Of a stretch of DNA of 64,000 nt, positions 8,126 through 20,516 are shown one piece after another (the stretch's first letter is position 1; every line of letters starts with the position of its first letter). The DNA lies in the NCBI RefSeq assembly GCF_000425865.1, contig NZ_AUEG01000001.1:496001-560000 (forward strand), written 5' to 3'. The position numbers and the translations under genes were made by a program. The notes under the pieces were generated by a model. It worked only from the letters and a program-made list of their open reading frames with translations, was not told where the DNA came from and searched no databases. Origin of the DNA: Lacticigenium naphthae DSM 19658. Its GTDB lineage: Bacteria > Bacillota > Bacilli > Lactobacillales > Carnobacteriaceae_A.

Positions 8126-9556
8126 TTACCGTTTGATTAATTCCTGATTCAATAACTTATTGACTACCCCTGGGTTTGCTTGACCATGGGTTTGTTTCAT
8201 TACTTGGCCAACTAAGAAGCCGATCGCACGATCACGTCCATTTTTAAAATCTTCAATCGACTGCGGATTGTTATCTAATATCGTTGAAATAATAGGCAAC
8301 AATTTTGCGGGATCACTTAATTGGACCCAACCTTTTTCATGAATCAATTCTTTAGCATTTCCACCATTGATAATTAATTCTCTGAATACTTTTTTTGCTA
8401 TTTTAGAACTGATCGTTCCATCTTCTATTAACAGAATCATATCTGCTAAATTTGTCGGTGTTAAATTCGTATCATGTAATTCCACATGTTCACTATTCAA
8501 ATATCCAGATACTTCTCCCATTAACCAGTTTGAAGCTTGTTTAGGATCTGCCCCTTTTTCAACTGTTTCTTCAAAGAAATCTGAAAATTCTTTCGTAGCT
8601 GTCAATACTTCAGCATCGTACACTGGAATACCAAATTCTTGACTATACCGAATCTGTCTTTCTTTAGGCATTTCCGGGATGGAAGTACGAACTTTTTCCA
8701 CCCACTCATCAGAGATACTCAGTGGTGGAATATCTGGTTCAGGGAAATAACGATAGTCGCTCGATCCTTCTTTAACACGCATCAAGACAGTCTGACCTGT
8801 AGTATCATCATAACGTCTTGTTTCTTGTTGGATTTCTCCACCAGCTAACAGAATTTTTTCTTGTCTTTGCATTTCATATGCAATCCCTTTACGGACATTG
8901 TTAAAGGAATTCAGATTCTTCAACTCTGTTTTTGTTCCAAATTCTTCTTGACCTATCGGACGAATGGAAATATTTGCATCGCAACGCATCGATCCTTCTT
9001 CCATTTTCACATCAGACACACCAGTATATTGAATGATTTGTTTTACTGTTTCTAAATAGGCATAAGCTTCTTCTGGAGAACGCATATCCGCTTCGGAAAC
9101 GATCTCGATCAAAGGAGTCCCTTGCCTATTTAGGTCTACATAAGAAAATCCCGTTTCACCATGCATGTTTTTTCCTGCATCTTCTTCCAAATGGACACGC
9201 TCTACACGTATATTTTTTAATTGTCCCTCTACTTCTATTTCAATAAATCCACTCGTACCCAACGGACGATCAAATTGAGAAATTTGATATGCTTTTGGAT
9301 TATCTGGATAAAAGTAATTTTTGCGATCAAATTTTGTCTCTTGCGTGATTTCGCAGTTCAGGGCTAATGCCGCTCCCATTCCGAATTCAATTGCACGTTT
9401 ATTTACAACAGGTAGAACTCCTGGATATCCCCAGTCGATCACATTAGTATTTGTGTTCGGTTCAGCCCCAAAATGTGCTGGAGAAGGAGAAAACATTTTT
9501 GATTCGGTTTTTAATTCTACGTGAACTTCTAAGCCGATAACTGTCTCAAAATTCAT
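8126..9556 (-). CDS. gatB: Aspartyl/glutamyl-tRNA amidotransferase subunit B
   Basis: A 476-residue GatB, the kinase/transamidation subunit of GatCAB. It activates Glu-tRNA(Gln) or Asp-tRNA(Asn) with ATP and receives ammonia from GatA. The N-terminal signature ([12 protein letters not shown]) and cradle-domain motifs such as [12 protein letters not shown] are present, and the C-terminal YqeY-like tail domain ends in the conserved [13 protein letters not shown] stretch. Its ATG shares a base with the gatA stop codon. Confidence 0.97.
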   Translation of the reverse strand: MNFETVIGLEVHVELKTESKMFSPSPAHFGAEPNTNTNVIDWGYPGVLPVVNKRAIEFGMGAALALNCEITQETKFDRKNYFYPDNPKAYQISQFDRPLGTSGFIEIEVEGQLKNIRVERVHLEEDAGKNMHGETGFSYVDLNRQGTPLIEIVSEADMRSPEEAYAYLETVKQIIQYTGVSDVKMEEGSMRCDANISIRPIGQEEFGTKTELKNLNSFNNVRKGIAYEMQRQEKILLAGGEIQQETRRYDDTTGQTVLMRVKEGSSDYRYFPEPDIPPLSISDEWVEKVRTSIPEMPKERQIRYSQEFGIPVYDAEVLTATKEFSDFFEETVEKGADPKQASNWLMGEVSGYLNSEHVELHDTNLTPTNLADMILLIEDGTISSKIAKKVFRELIINGGNAKELIHEKGWVQLSDPAKLLPIISTILDNNPQSIEDFKNGRDRAIGFLVGQVMKQTHGQANPGVVNKLLNQELIKR

Positions 9557-11025
9557 TATTTTACTCCTCCTTCAAAAGTTGGTTGTTTCTTATGGAAATC
9601 AGTTGCTTGCTCAAAGGCATAAGCAGCTTGATAAATCGTTTTTTCATCAAAATGTTTCCCGATTAATTGCATCCCGACTGGCAACTCATTTGAAAATCCA
9701 CATGGTATTGAGATGGACGGTACCCCTGCTAAATTCACTGGCACAGTTAAAATATCAGATAAGTACATTGCGAGCGGATCCTCGATTTTGCCTCCAATGT
9801 CAAACGCAGTAGTCGTCGTTGTAGGGCCTAAAATCAAATCGTACTCTTGGAACACTTTATCAAAATCTCTACGGATCAATGTGCGGGCTTGTGCAGCCTT
9901 TTTAAAGTGTGCATCATAAAAGCCAGCACTTAAGGAAAATGTACCGAGCATGATTCTCCGCTTTACCTCCATACCGAAACCTTCCGAGCGGGTATTTACG
10001 TACAACTCTTCAAGTGTGCGTGCGTTCTCAGTTCGAAAACCATAACGTACACCATCAAATCGTTGTAGGTTACTTGAAGCTTCTGAAGAAGCGATAATGT
10101 AATAAGCTGGAATACCATATTTTGAATGAGGTAAGCTGACTTCTTCAACGATCGCTCCCATTTTTTTGAAAGTGTCGATCGCCTCTTTCACAGCTTTTAG
10201 AACACCCTCTTCGGTCCCTTCTTCTACCATATATTCCTTTGGTACCCCAATGCGCATACCTTTGACACCTTTTTCGAGCATCTCAGTGAAGTCAACATTC
10301 TCTTCTGCATAACTTGTAGAATCTTTTTTATCTTGTCCACTGATTGCATTCAATACTAATGCATTATCTTTTACCGTTTTTGTAAAGGGTCCAATTTGAT
10401 CAAAGCTTGATCCGAAAGCAATCAGACCATAACGTGATACCCGACCATATGTCGGTTTCATTCCTACTAAACCGGTAAATGCAGCTGGTTCTCGAATGGA
10501 ACCACCAGTATCGGAACCTAAAGAAACAGGAACCTGACCTGCAGCAACAGTTGCAGCAGATCCGCCAGAAGAACCGCCTGGGACTTTATTTAAATTCCAC
10601 GGATTCCGTGTGATTTGGAAGGCCGAGTTTTCTGTACTTCCGCCCATAGCAAATTCATCCATGTTCATTTTACCAACGGGAATCATTCCAGCTGCTTCAA
10701 CCTTTTCCATAACTGTAGCATTATACACAGGAATAAAGTCTTCAAGCATTTTGCTTGCTGCAGTGGTTCGGACTCCTTCAGTAATGATGTTGTCTTTGAT
10801 ACCAATGGGGATTCCTGACAAGACATTTGTTGGATCGATGCCTTGTTTATCTATGGCTCTAGCTTTTTCTAAAGCTTTGTCTTTAGTTAACGTCAAAAAC
10901 GCACCGATTTGTTCTTCTGTTTCTTCAATACGTAAAAATGTTTTTTCCATTAATGTTTCAGCTGTGATTTCCTTATTCACTAACATTCGATGCAATTCTT
11001 CTAAAGTATAATCAAATAGGTTCAT
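9556..11025 (-). CDS. gatA: Aspartyl/glutamyl-tRNA amidotransferase subunit A
   Basis: A 489-residue amidase-signature enzyme that hydrolyses glutamine to supply ammonia to GatB. The Ser-cisSer-Lys triad is visible: Lys77 in [10 protein letters not shown], cis-Ser152 in PGGSSGGS and nucleophile Ser176 in [10 protein letters not shown]. It overlaps gatC by one base and gatB by one base, so the three subunits are translationally coupled. Confidence 0.97.
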   Translation of the reverse strand: MNLFDYTLEELHRMLVNKEITAETLMEKTFLRIEETEEQIGAFLTLTKDKALEKARAIDKQGIDPTNVLSGIPIGIKDNIITEGVRTTAASKMLEDFIPVYNATVMEKVEAAGMIPVGKMNMDEFAMGGSTENSAFQITRNPWNLNKVPGGSSGGSAATVAAGQVPVSLGSDTGGSIREPAAFTGLVGMKPTYGRVSRYGLIAFGSSFDQIGPFTKTVKDNALVLNAISGQDKKDSTSYAEENVDFTEMLEKGVKGMRIGVPKEYMVEEGTEEGVLKAVKEAIDTFKKMGAIVEEVSLPHSKYGIPAYYIIASSEASSNLQRFDGVRYGFRTENARTLEELYVNTRSEGFGMEVKRRIMLGTFSLSAGFYDAHFKKAAQARTLIRRDFDKVFQEYDLILGPTTTTTAFDIGGKIEDPLAMYLSDILTVPVNLAGVPSISIPCGFSNELPVGMQLIGKHFDEKTIYQAAYAFEQATDFHKKQPTFEGGVK

Positions 11026-11330
11026 CAGGCACCCTCCCCTCCATTATCTAACATTTCTGGAACTTCGATCATTCCATCTTTGGCAGTTTTAACATTTTTA
11101 AATAACAATTCTCTGTCTGTTCCTTGTTGAGCTACATCATCTCTCATCACACTGTCAATGGTGATCCCATGATACGTACCCGGTACATCCGTCGTATCCA
11201 ATTCATTTAATTCTTCTACCATTTCAATGATGCTACCCATTTTTTCCGTAAACTGGCGGACTTCATTTTCTTTAAAACTCAATTTCGCTAATTTCGCTAC
11301 ATGTTTGATCGATTGTTCATCAATATTCAT
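11025..11330 (-). CDS. gatC: Aspartyl/glutamyl-tRNA amidotransferase subunit C
   Basis: A 101-residue helical stabilising subunit that wraps around the GatA-GatB interface. It has the typical start ([12 protein letters not shown]) and the hydrophobic heptads of the family. GAAGGGG lies six bases before the ATG. It follows camS by about 30 bases within the operon. Confidence 0.95.
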   Translation of the reverse strand: MNIDEQSIKHVAKLAKLSFKENEVRQFTEKMGSIIEMVEELNELDTTDVPGTYHGITIDSVMRDDVAQQGTDRELLFKNVKTAKDGMIEVPEMLDNGGEGA

Positions 11331-11359
11331 AGTTTACCCCTTCTCTCCAATTCGATTAC

Positions 11360-12517
11360 TTAATATAAAATGTGACCTTCAAATGAATTTCCTCCTGCTT
11401 CACGGTACAAAACAGCTTCGGTACCTAACATTGAATCGATGGTTATTTCAATTGGAATATTAGGTGGTAAATACGTGTCTGCCATTTCATTGACAAATTG
11501 GGTGAACGCAATCATTTCACCTTGACTATAAAATTGAGTAGTGATTCCTATTTTCAAATGCATCATCACATCATCAGTATAAGAAGCTATGCCGGTTACC
11601 CCACTAAGATTCGGGAAAAATGTTTCGACTTCTGATTTGAAATTAGCAAAACTATTCCCTTCATTGCTTTCTGAACCTTCTAATGGAAATACCTTACGAT
11701 CGTGATTTAAATTCTTCCAATTCGAAATAGTTTTTTCGCCGTTTTGACTCATTCCTTGCTGGAAGTAGACTCCACCTGCAATATCATCTCTGGTCGATTG
11801 TTCATAAAACCCGATGACAATGGGAATTGTTGAAAGCCCGTCCATTTCTCGAAGCTGCCTGACAATTTCATTACCCATTGCTTGTCCTTGGGAGATAAGT
11901 GTCTCTCTGTCTATTTTCGTTTCAAGAACAGGTCCTCCAATTTCCGTCCGATAGTAATCCACACTATTGAGTGCTAATCCAATAGTCATCCCGCTCAATT
12001 GATACCCTTCTGTAGTTTGCTGGTAAAAATTGTGTTCCAAAATACTTTGCAAATAAATTGGATTTCGCTCATCTGGTTTTTCACTTTCATCCGCAATTGG
12101 ATTTAGTCCCTGAATTTCTCCTTCTTCTAACTCAGGATTTTCTCTACTCAACCAAGCTGTGACAACATTAGAATCAATATATTGCCCTTCTTGGAAGTAA
12201 TGAGTTTCTGTATCAAATTCTTCCCGGGCTAAATCAAATAATCCTGATTCAAAATACTTTAAATTAACAGTAGAATGAAGATTTTGTGTAATGCCTCTTG
12301 ACTGGCTGGGTTGATAAGTCCCATCTGTTAGCAGAGGTCTATAGTAATCATTCCTTAATTGCGTTTGAATGGCTTCGGTTTGCTGACTAACTGTTCCTTC
12401 TTCTGTTGGAGATTGGGACCCATCTGCAGTTTGATCGTCCTCCACAACTTCTGGACTACATCCCGCTACTAAAAGTGCCATTCCTCCAAGCAACAAAACT
12501 TGTTTGATTATTTTCAC
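11360..12517 (-). CDS. camS: CamS-family lipoprotein (cAM373-type pheromone precursor family)
   Basis: A 385-residue secreted lipoprotein. The signal peptide ends in the lipobox LVAG-C with the modified Cys at residue 20. In enterococci the last residues of the CamS signal peptide are processed into the plasmid sex pheromone cAM373; here the residues before the Cys are MALLVAG, similar in character but not the known peptide. The mature protein's function is not established. It sits five bases after ligA and just before gatC, the usual position in Lactobacillales and staphylococci. Confidence 0.92.
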   Translation of the reverse strand: MKIIKQVLLLGGMALLVAGCSPEVVEDDQTADGSQSPTEEGTVSQQTEAIQTQLRNDYYRPLLTDGTYQPSQSRGITQNLHSTVNLKYFESGLFDLAREEFDTETHYFQEGQYIDSNVVTAWLSRENPELEEGEIQGLNPIADESEKPDERNPIYLQSILEHNFYQQTTEGYQLSGMTIGLALNSVDYYRTEIGGPVLETKIDRETLISQGQAMGNEIVRQLREMDGLSTIPIVIGFYEQSTRDDIAGGVYFQQGMSQNGEKTISNWKNLNHDRKVFPLEGSESNEGNSFANFKSEVETFFPNLSGVTGIASYTDDVMMHLKIGITTQFYSQGEMIAFTQFVNEMADTYLPPNIPIEITIDSMLGTEAVLYREAGGNSFEGHILY

Positions 12518-12522
12518 GTAGA

Positions 12523-14559
<2,037 letters not shown>

Positions 14560-16800
14560 TTACTTCGCTTCTTTTTCAATGGGTGCAAAGGCGGCTAGCA
14601 ACCTCTTGATACCGATATCTGGGAAGGCTACATCTACTTGTAAGTCTTCTTTATCGCCTGTCACTTTTACGACGGTCCCTTTTCCCCATTTTTTATGAAT
14701 TGCTTTATCTCCGACGTTCCATCCAACTTTTTCAGCTCCAATGGCTCCCGTCGGTGTATAGGTTGTGCTAACAGCACGATCAGCTGCATACTTGTTGTTT
14801 TTGGAAAACGGCATTCCCCGATCTAAAGTCCCGACCGGTTGCCCTTTGTCCATCTCAATATTTTCTCCTTTGATTTCTTCAACAAAGCGAGAAGGACGAT
14901 TGGCTTGCATTTTTCCATATAATACTCTAGAAAATGCATTTGTCAAATATAATTTCCTTTCAGCTCGTGTAATTCCTACATATGCAAGCCGTCTTTCTTC
15001 CTCAAGTTCATTTTCATCCATTGCTGCGCGGGAAAGAGGAAAGATCCCCTCTTCCATTCCCACTAAAAATACTATTGGGAATTCTAATCCTTTTGCAGCA
15101 TGCAACGTCATCATGGTTACTTCACTTTTCTCTTCTTCAACAGTACCAATATCAGATAATAATGCTAAATCGGTTAAGAAATTGATCAGTGTGTTTTCTT
15201 CTTCACTCTGTTCTCTCTCATCGTCGAACTGTTTCGTTACTGTTAAGAGTTCTTCAATATTTTCCAATCTCGAATCTGCTTCTAGTGTTTTTTCCGCTTT
15301 CAAAGCATCTATATATCCTGAACGCTTAAGCACTTCTTCTGTCAATTCTGTCACAGATAGATATTCCGTCATCTCACGAAAATCTCTCAGCATAAATGCA
15401 AAACTTTCTAAAGAGCGGGCTGCTTTTCCTCCAATAGGTGTGACAGCCACATTAATGGCTGCTTCATATAGAGAACCGCCCATGAGTTCAGCTGAATCTG
15501 TTAATTTAATCAACGTTCCTGGACCGATCCCTCTTTTTGGAACATTTACAACACGATTGAAGCTTAAATTGTCAGCAGGGTTAACAATCAGCGATAAATA
15601 AGCTAATATGTCTTTTATTTCTTTCCGGTCGTAGAATTTATGCCCCCCTATCATACGGTAAGGGATCGAGGATTTGACAAACGTTTCTTCAACAATTCGT
15701 GATTGTGCATTTGTGCGATATAATACAGCAAAATCATTGAAGCTTAAGGAAGGATCGTTTCCCATCTCTTCCTTAATTTTCGAGACCACAAACCGACTTT
15801 CATCATTCTCAGATTGTGCACGATAATAAGTGATTTTTTCGCCTTCTGTATTCTCAGTCCATAAGGCTTTCTTTTTCCGATTGGTATTTCGTTGGATCAC
15901 ATCATTGGCAGCACTTAGTATTTTTTGAGTTGAACGATAATTTTGTTCTAAGAAAACGACTTTCGCTTCTGCATAATCTTTCTCAAAATTCAAGATATTT
16001 TCCATATCGGCTCCGCGCCAACCATAAATACTTTGATCTGCGTCACCAACGACACACAGATTTTTAAACCGCGCAGCTAAATATTGAACTAGCTGATATT
16101 GGGCGTGATTTGTATCTTGGTATTCATCCACATGAATATATTGAAATTTATGCTGATAGTACTGTAAGGTTTCTGGACTCTCTTTGAATAACCGTACTGT
16201 TAGCATGATCAAATCGTCGAAATCAACGGCCTCACTTCTCCGCAACTCCTTTTGGTACTCGTCGTAACAATCCGCAACAATTCGTTGAAAAAACGAGCTC
16301 GCTTCTTTACGATAATCTTCTTCCGTCTTCAACTCATTTTTTGCCTGACTGATTTCTCCCAAAATTGCTTTCGGATTGTATTTTTTTGGATCGATATTTA
16401 GTTTTTTTAGAATTCTTTTCATTAACGTCCGTTGTTCACCAGGGTCACTAATAGTAAATGCACGATTATACCCTATTTGATCTGCATCTCTTCGTAAAAT
16501 GCGAACACACATAGAGTGAAAAGTAGATACCCAAACATCTCGACCCCCATTTTCTACTAGCTGAGCGACGCGTTCTTTCATTTCATTTGCAGCTTTATTT
16601 GTAAATGTGATGGCCAAGATATTCCACGGATTTACTGCTTTTTCTTTTATTAAATAAGCAATCCGATGAGTCAACACACGGGTTTTCCCACTTCCTGCAC
16701 CAGCCATTATTAAGAGCGGTCCTTCTGTATGCAAGACCGCCTCTTTTTGTTTTGGATTCATTCCCTTGACGATCGTGTTCTGTTGTCCCACTTCTTTCAT
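14560..16800 (-). CDS. pcrA: ATP-dependent DNA helicase PcrA
   Basis: A 746-residue SF1A 3'-5' helicase used in repair, rolling-circle replication and clearing of RecA or RNA polymerase. Walker A (GAGSGKT), motif II (DEYQDTN), the [15 protein letters not shown] motif and [10 protein letters not shown] are intact. A C-terminal Tudor-like RNA-polymerase-binding module ([15 protein letters not shown]) is present. A GTG at 16818 could extend the frame by six codons, but the TATAAT box at 16827-16832 would place the RNA start almost on it. The ATG at 16800 has GAGAAAGG just upstream and gives the usual family N-terminus, so I prefer it. First gene of the seven-gene housekeeping operon. Confidence 0.95.
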   Translation of the reverse strand: MKEVGQQNTIVKGMNPKQKEAVLHTEGPLLIMAGAGSGKTRVLTHRIAYLIKEKAVNPWNILAITFTNKAANEMKERVAQLVENGGRDVWVSTFHSMCVRILRRDADQIGYNRAFTISDPGEQRTLMKRILKKLNIDPKKYNPKAILGEISQAKNELKTEEDYRKEASSFFQRIVADCYDEYQKELRRSEAVDFDDLIMLTVRLFKESPETLQYYQHKFQYIHVDEYQDTNHAQYQLVQYLAARFKNLCVVGDADQSIYGWRGADMENILNFEKDYAEAKVVFLEQNYRSTQKILSAANDVIQRNTNRKKKALWTENTEGEKITYYRAQSENDESRFVVSKIKEEMGNDPSLSFNDFAVLYRTNAQSRIVEETFVKSSIPYRMIGGHKFYDRKEIKDILAYLSLIVNPADNLSFNRVVNVPKRGIGPGTLIKLTDSAELMGGSLYEAAINVAVTPIGGKAARSLESFAFMLRDFREMTEYLSVTELTEEVLKRSGYIDALKAEKTLEADSRLENIEELLTVTKQFDDEREQSEEENTLINFLTDLALLSDIGTVEEEKSEVTMMTLHAAKGLEFPIVFLVGMEEGIFPLSRAAMDENELEEERRLAYVGITRAERKLYLTNAFSRVLYGKMQANRPSRFVEEIKGENIEMDKGQPVGTLDRGMPFSKNNKYAADRAVSTTYTPTGAIGAEKVGWNVGDKAIHKKWGKGTVVKVTGDKEDLQVDVAFPDIGIKRLLAAFAPIEKEAK

Positions 16801-16826
16801 CCTTTCTCGATTTCTCACATCTTTTA

Positions 16827-16855
16827 ATTATACCGAAAAGAAGCGCGGCTTTCCA
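16827..16855 (-). promoter_or_regulatory. Probable promoter of the pcrA operon
   Basis: On the minus strand a perfect TATAAT lies 17 bases after TGGAAA (4 of 6 matches to TTGACA). The predicted RNA start falls at about 16820, giving a very short leader for the ATG at 16800. Confidence 0.5.
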
Positions 16856-16869
16856 CATTTCTCTTTGTC

Positions 16870-17511
16870 TTAACCTTGAATCACATTCAAATTTAATTGA
16901 TTGAGAAGGATTCGGATTTCTCTCCGTGCGTAAGGATAGTTTTGTTCTTGTATATACAAGACTAACTGTTTTAGGTGTTTGGTTTTTTGAGAGCGACTCT
17001 GTTGCATATCTTCAAAAACGCCACTCTTTTCTGATGTGATTTCCCGAAGCGTTTTGAGTATGAGTAGTTTATTGTATTCATTATCTGCTAACGAAAGAAA
17101 CGTATACCAAAAGTGAAACTCTTCTTCCTCAAAGAAGGCATTCTCTCCTTTTTCTAAAGCTTCCAAATCCTGCACTTGTTTTTTCAAAATTGACCATTCC
17201 ATCGTTGATTCATTGACTTGTAATTTATGCAAGTAATGGGTCAACATTAATTCAAGAAAACCGAGTCGCTCTTGAAATTCATGCACGCTCAAACTTTTTT
17301 CTAATACGACTGCTCCTTTATAAGGAATCATTTCCACCATATTTTCTGCAGCTAATTTATGCAAGGCTTTTCGCACAGGTGTACGGCTCATATTCAAATA
17401 AGAGGCAATTTCTTCCTCTCGTAAGTGGGTATCTTGGGCCCAACGCTGCCCTTCGATCTTTTCACGAATAAACTGATAAGCTTTTGACTCTAATCTCCTA
17501 CTCTTCGACAA
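16870..17511 (-). CDS. GntR-family transcriptional regulator (FadR/FCD-like)
   Basis: A 213-residue regulator with an N-terminal winged-helix domain (EEEIASYLNMSRTPVRKALHKL, about residues 32-53) and a C-terminal all-helical effector-binding domain of FCD type. The open frame continues upstream to an ATG at 17559, but that stretch is the terminator of the preceding gene. A TTG at 17511 with GGGGG nine bases upstream gives the normal GntR N-terminus, so I start there. The ligand is unknown. It lies alone between the EamA gene terminator and pcrA. Confidence 0.85.
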   Translation of the reverse strand: MSKSRRLESKAYQFIREKIEGQRWAQDTHLREEEIASYLNMSRTPVRKALHKLAAENMVEMIPYKGAVVLEKSLSVHEFQERLGFLELMLTHYLHKLQVNESTMEWSILKKQVQDLEALEKGENAFFEEEEFHFWYTFLSLADNEYNKLLILKTLREITSEKSGVFEDMQQSRSQKTKHLKQLVLYIQEQNYPYARREIRILLNQLNLNVIQG

Positions 17512-17538
17512 ACTGTTCTTCCCCCAATTTCCATAAAA

Positions 17539-17580
17539 AAAACAGCAAAAGAGTGCCATCCCTCTTACCGCTTATTTTTA
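17539..17580 (-). terminator. Terminator downstream of the EamA transporter gene
   Basis: On the minus strand an AAGAG/CTCTT stem, extended by AGC/GCT across an internal loop, is followed shortly by eight Ts. It occupies the upstream extension of the GntR frame and argues against the longer GntR start. Confidence 0.6.
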
Positions 17581-17586
17581 ATATAT

Positions 17587-18501
17587 CTATACTTCATTCT
17601 TTTTTTGATTATGCAAAATTTTTTTCTGAATGAATATGTTCTCACTTATCATCGTACTTGCTAAAATACAAGCTCCTCCAAACATTTGAAGAAGGGATAA
17701 GTGCTCACCCAAAACGAGAAACGCTAAGCCTACCGCAGCCAATGGGTCGATATAGCTTAACACAGCCACTGTTTGTGCTTTTAATTCTTTCAAAGCCGAG
17801 AAATATAAAGCATAGGCTACTCCTGTATGAATGACTCCTACACTTACTAGCAGAAGGACTTCCACCATGGTTAGTCCACTTAGATTTACGAACCATTCGT
17901 TCCCACTACCCAATACGAAAGGAAGTAACACGATGGCTGATAATCCTAATTGACTAACTGTTCGGCTAGTATTGTCAATATCTTTCAAAAATTTATTTGC
18001 CAACATCACCATTGTATAAAATAAAGCCGCCAACAAGCCATAACCAATTCCCAGTGTGTCTTCTGAAAAACCACCCCACTGAATGTTCCCATTGGATAAC
18101 AGGAATACGCCGAATAATGCGAGTGCGGTAGCTATTCTATTGTACTTTGATACGGATTCTTTTAAAAACACTGGGGCCAAAAGCGCTACCCAAATTGGTG
18201 CTGTATAGTAACTAAGTGTAGCGGCAGCAATGGTCGTGGTTTGAAACGCCTTGAAGAGGAATACCCAATTCAATCCTAAAGCTGTCCCAGAAACGAGCAA
18301 AGGCATTCTATTAGCCTTTATCTGTTGAAAGGAAAAACTTTGTTTTCTTACGAGTGAATAGATCCCAATAAAAAGTGCGCCTATAAAGGCACGGTAAAAA
18401 GCAATGTCTAAAGAAGACAACGGAATGTAACGGACAAACAAACCGATCGATCCAAAAATGAGCATAGTACTGATCGCTTTCATTTTGGCTTGTTTCTCCA
18501 T
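17587..18501 (-). CDS. EamA/DMT-family membrane transporter
   Basis: A 304-residue protein with about ten transmembrane helices arranged as two EamA repeats (residues ~7-145 and ~155-290). DMT transporters export or import small metabolites such as amino acids or nucleotide precursors; the substrate cannot be told from sequence. The frame allows a start at 18540, overlapping the upstream gene, but the ATG at 18501 has GGGAGTGG five bases before it. It is the third gene of a DUF2179 - ATP-grasp - EamA operon closed by a terminator. Confidence 0.85.
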   Translation of the reverse strand: MEKQAKMKAISTMLIFGSIGLFVRYIPLSSLDIAFYRAFIGALFIGIYSLVRKQSFSFQQIKANRMPLLVSGTALGLNWVFLFKAFQTTTIAAATLSYYTAPIWVALLAPVFLKESVSKYNRIATALALFGVFLLSNGNIQWGGFSEDTLGIGYGLLAALFYTMVMLANKFLKDIDNTSRTVSQLGLSAIVLLPFVLGSGNEWFVNLSGLTMVEVLLLVSVGVIHTGVAYALYFSALKELKAQTVAVLSYIDPLAAVGLAFLVLGEHLSLLQMFGGACILASTMISENIFIQKKILHNQKKNEV

Positions 18502-18527
18502 TTGTTCCACTCCCATTTTTCTCGTTT

Positions 18528-19649
18528 CTATTCTTTCCATAAATCCATGTCAGCTATAATTTTCAGCGTTTCTTCCACTTTAGAAGTTTGAATTGCAAAA
18601 TGTCCTGTCCATGCACCTGTATTTTCTTTGTCTGGATAAAATTGAATAAACCAATTTGGATTCTTTTGGAGGCGGATGAGTACTTTTCCTTGTTGCTTCT
18701 TCGTAAACGGTACAAGAAGCGTCTGACCCTTCAACTCTATCTTGGGAAGGGGCCAGCCACATAAAGCGCGCACTTGCATTTCATATTGAGAAATATTTGT
18801 TGTGTGCAGAGAATATGCAGCTGCCATATGAGGAAATGCCAGCACTTCATTGACGTAAATGGTTCCTGTCGAAGCTACAAATACTTCTACTCCAAAAACT
18901 CCTCTAAAGGTCAACCCTTCGCCGACTCGTTTAATAACTGCCTGCATTTCTCTTTCCATTTCTTCTTCGATTCTTGCCGGAGTAATTGTTTGGGAAAGTT
19001 TCCCATCTCTATGAAAGGTCTCTGTAACAGGATAAAAGTGAATTGTCCCTCCAGAATCTTTGACTGCTGTGAGTGTACATTCTCTTTCAGCAGGTATCCA
19101 GGCCTCTAAAACACAGGTCCCCTTATTAAGTAATTTCCGAGCTTTTCCAATATCCTCTTCTCCATATAAAACTTGCGAGTCAAAATCAAATGGTGCTTGC
19201 TGGTTTCTTTTTAAAATACAAGGATAACCGATACCTTCGATAGCTTCAGCTATATCTTCAATAGTTACTATTGTAGCAAAAGGTGCTATATTGATACTCT
19301 GATTTTCGAGATAAGATTTTTGAAGCATACGGTCTTGGGCTACAGAAAGAAGCTCATCTCCTTGAGGTACAGATACTGTTCGCATCATCTGTACTAAAAT
19401 ATCGGTACTCATTTGTTCGTCTTCGTAAAAGACAACGTCACTTTTATACGCTAATTCAATCAATTTTGCCTCATCGTCCAAATCACTTTCTATCATCCAA
19501 TCACTTATAGAAGCTATTGGACAATTTGGATCAGGATCGATCGATCCAATGCGGTAGCCTAATCGTTTTGCTGCGAGTGCAGTCAAATAGGCTTGATTCC
19601 CGCCTCCGATCATACCAATCGTTCTTCCTGGTTCAATCCAATTTGTCAT
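18528..19649 (-). CDS. PurK-like ATP-grasp protein, orphan paralogue
   Basis: A 373-residue ATP-grasp enzyme resembling N5-carboxyaminoimidazole ribonucleotide synthase (PurK). It begins with the Rossmann loop IGMIGGGNQAYLTALAAKRLGY, followed by an ATP-grasp core and the VFGVEVFV metal-site region. The PurK signature that normally reads VNEI-PRPHNSGHY here reads VNEVLAFPHMAAAYS, so several conserved residues are changed. No purE or other purine gene is near. The start at 19649 has GAGGGAG upstream and overlaps the preceding gene by 17 bases; the frame's further 40 upstream codons are not supported. It may act on a substrate other than AIR. Confidence 0.8.
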   Translation of the reverse strand: MTNWIEPGRTIGMIGGGNQAYLTALAAKRLGYRIGSIDPDPNCPIASISDWMIESDLDDEAKLIELAYKSDVVFYEDEQMSTDILVQMMRTVSVPQGDELLSVAQDRMLQKSYLENQSINIAPFATIVTIEDIAEAIEGIGYPCILKRNQQAPFDFDSQVLYGEEDIGKARKLLNKGTCVLEAWIPAERECTLTAVKDSGGTIHFYPVTETFHRDGKLSQTITPARIEEEMEREMQAVIKRVGEGLTFRGVFGVEVFVASTGTIYVNEVLAFPHMAAAYSLHTTNISQYEMQVRALCGWPLPKIELKGQTLLVPFTKKQQGKVLIRLQKNPNWFIQFYPDKENTGAWTGHFAIQTSKVEETLKIIADMDLWKE

Positions 19650-20358
19650 GATTCTCCCTCGTTTCTTTAACTGGACCTTCCTTTTCTGATGATTGCGCTC
19701 CGTACTGACTTGCTTCCTCTTGGTATTTTTTGGTATCGTCCGCCTCTTGTTGAACTCTATTTTTTTCACTTTCTTTCAAAGATTGCTCTACTTCGGATGA
19801 AAGTTTCTTTTTCTTTTCACCTAAATTCAGATGGTTTTTACGCACACGCTTTGTCCAGAAACCGCCACTGATATATTTCGGTTCATATGAAATGACAAAT
19901 GCTTTGGGTTCAATTACACTTATCTCTTTGTATAGTTTTCGTTCATTCGATCGCGGAGTGAGGATCTCTAAGACATAACGATTCCCTTCTTTTCCATATG
20001 CATGACTAGTGGTGACTCCATATCCTCTATTTCTCAACTCTTCAGATACATTCACATTCTCTTCTGGCACGATAGCCGTCACCATGATGTGACCCAAAGC
20101 CAGTCGGTCTTCTATTTTCATTCCTGTATAAATTCCGACTCCGTAACCTAAAGCGTAGGCTACTATATTCCATACATTATCCAATCTGTCTAATACTAAT
20201 CCCAGTCCGATTACATATATAGTCACTTCAATCATAGCAATAATGGGGGCAACCGATTGATACCCTTTCATCGTTAACATCATCCGGATAGTACTGAGGG
20301 TAACGTACACAACATTGATCATAAAAATCAATAACAATAATGGCCAATCCAAAGACAA
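19633..20358 (-). CDS. DUF2179/DUF5698 (UPF0316) membrane protein
   Basis: A 241-residue protein with three N-terminal transmembrane helices (about residues 5-85), a cytoplasmic DUF2179-type domain (AIVPEENVNVSEELRNRGYGVTT and following), and a long charged, probably disordered C-terminal tail rich in Lys, Glu and Ser. DUF2179 domains occur in small ligand-responsive membrane proteins; the function is unknown. The open frame begins further upstream, but a TTG at 20358 with AGGAGG seven bases before it is clearly the start. It overlaps the ATP-grasp gene. Confidence 0.85.
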   Translation of the reverse strand: MSLDWPLLLLIFMINVVYVTLSTIRMMLTMKGYQSVAPIIAMIEVTIYVIGLGLVLDRLDNVWNIVAYALGYGVGIYTGMKIEDRLALGHIMVTAIVPEENVNVSEELRNRGYGVTTSHAYGKEGNRYVLEILTPRSNERKLYKEISVIEPKAFVISYEPKYISGGFWTKRVRKNHLNLGEKKKKLSSEVEQSLKESEKNRVQQEADDTKKYQEEASQYGAQSSEKEGPVKETRENHDKLD

Positions 20359-20407
20359 ACTTATTCCTCCTAATATAATATGATTTGAGTGAAATTGAGA
20401 ATAAAAG

Positions 20408-20448
20408 GAAACACACAAAATTGAGCAAGGCCCAAAATTGTGTGTTTC
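20408..20448 (-). terminator. Terminator downstream of the CNNM/CorC gene
   Basis: An 11-bp stem (GAAACACACAA / TTGTGTGTTTC) followed on the minus strand by CTTTTATT. It separates the CorC-type gene from the DUF2179 operon. Confidence 0.65.
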
Positions 20449-20516
20449 AATTATTCAGGCACTACTTCTTTCACTCAATTTCTTTCAATTTAAACTGAAT
20501 GCCATTTTATTATTCT

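Noticed and set aside
10610-11011. 133-codon plus-strand open frame antisense to gatA
   Set aside because: Shadow of the conserved amidase gene; no ribosome site.
14765-15601. 278-codon open frame antisense to pcrA
   Set aside because: It mirrors the reverse frame of a strongly conserved helicase, has no ribosome site and its translation resembles no family.
16801-16858. Longer pcrA N-terminus or a small gene upstream (87-codon frame at 16595-16858)
   Set aside because: The promoter box lies inside it and the frame is a shadow of pcrA.
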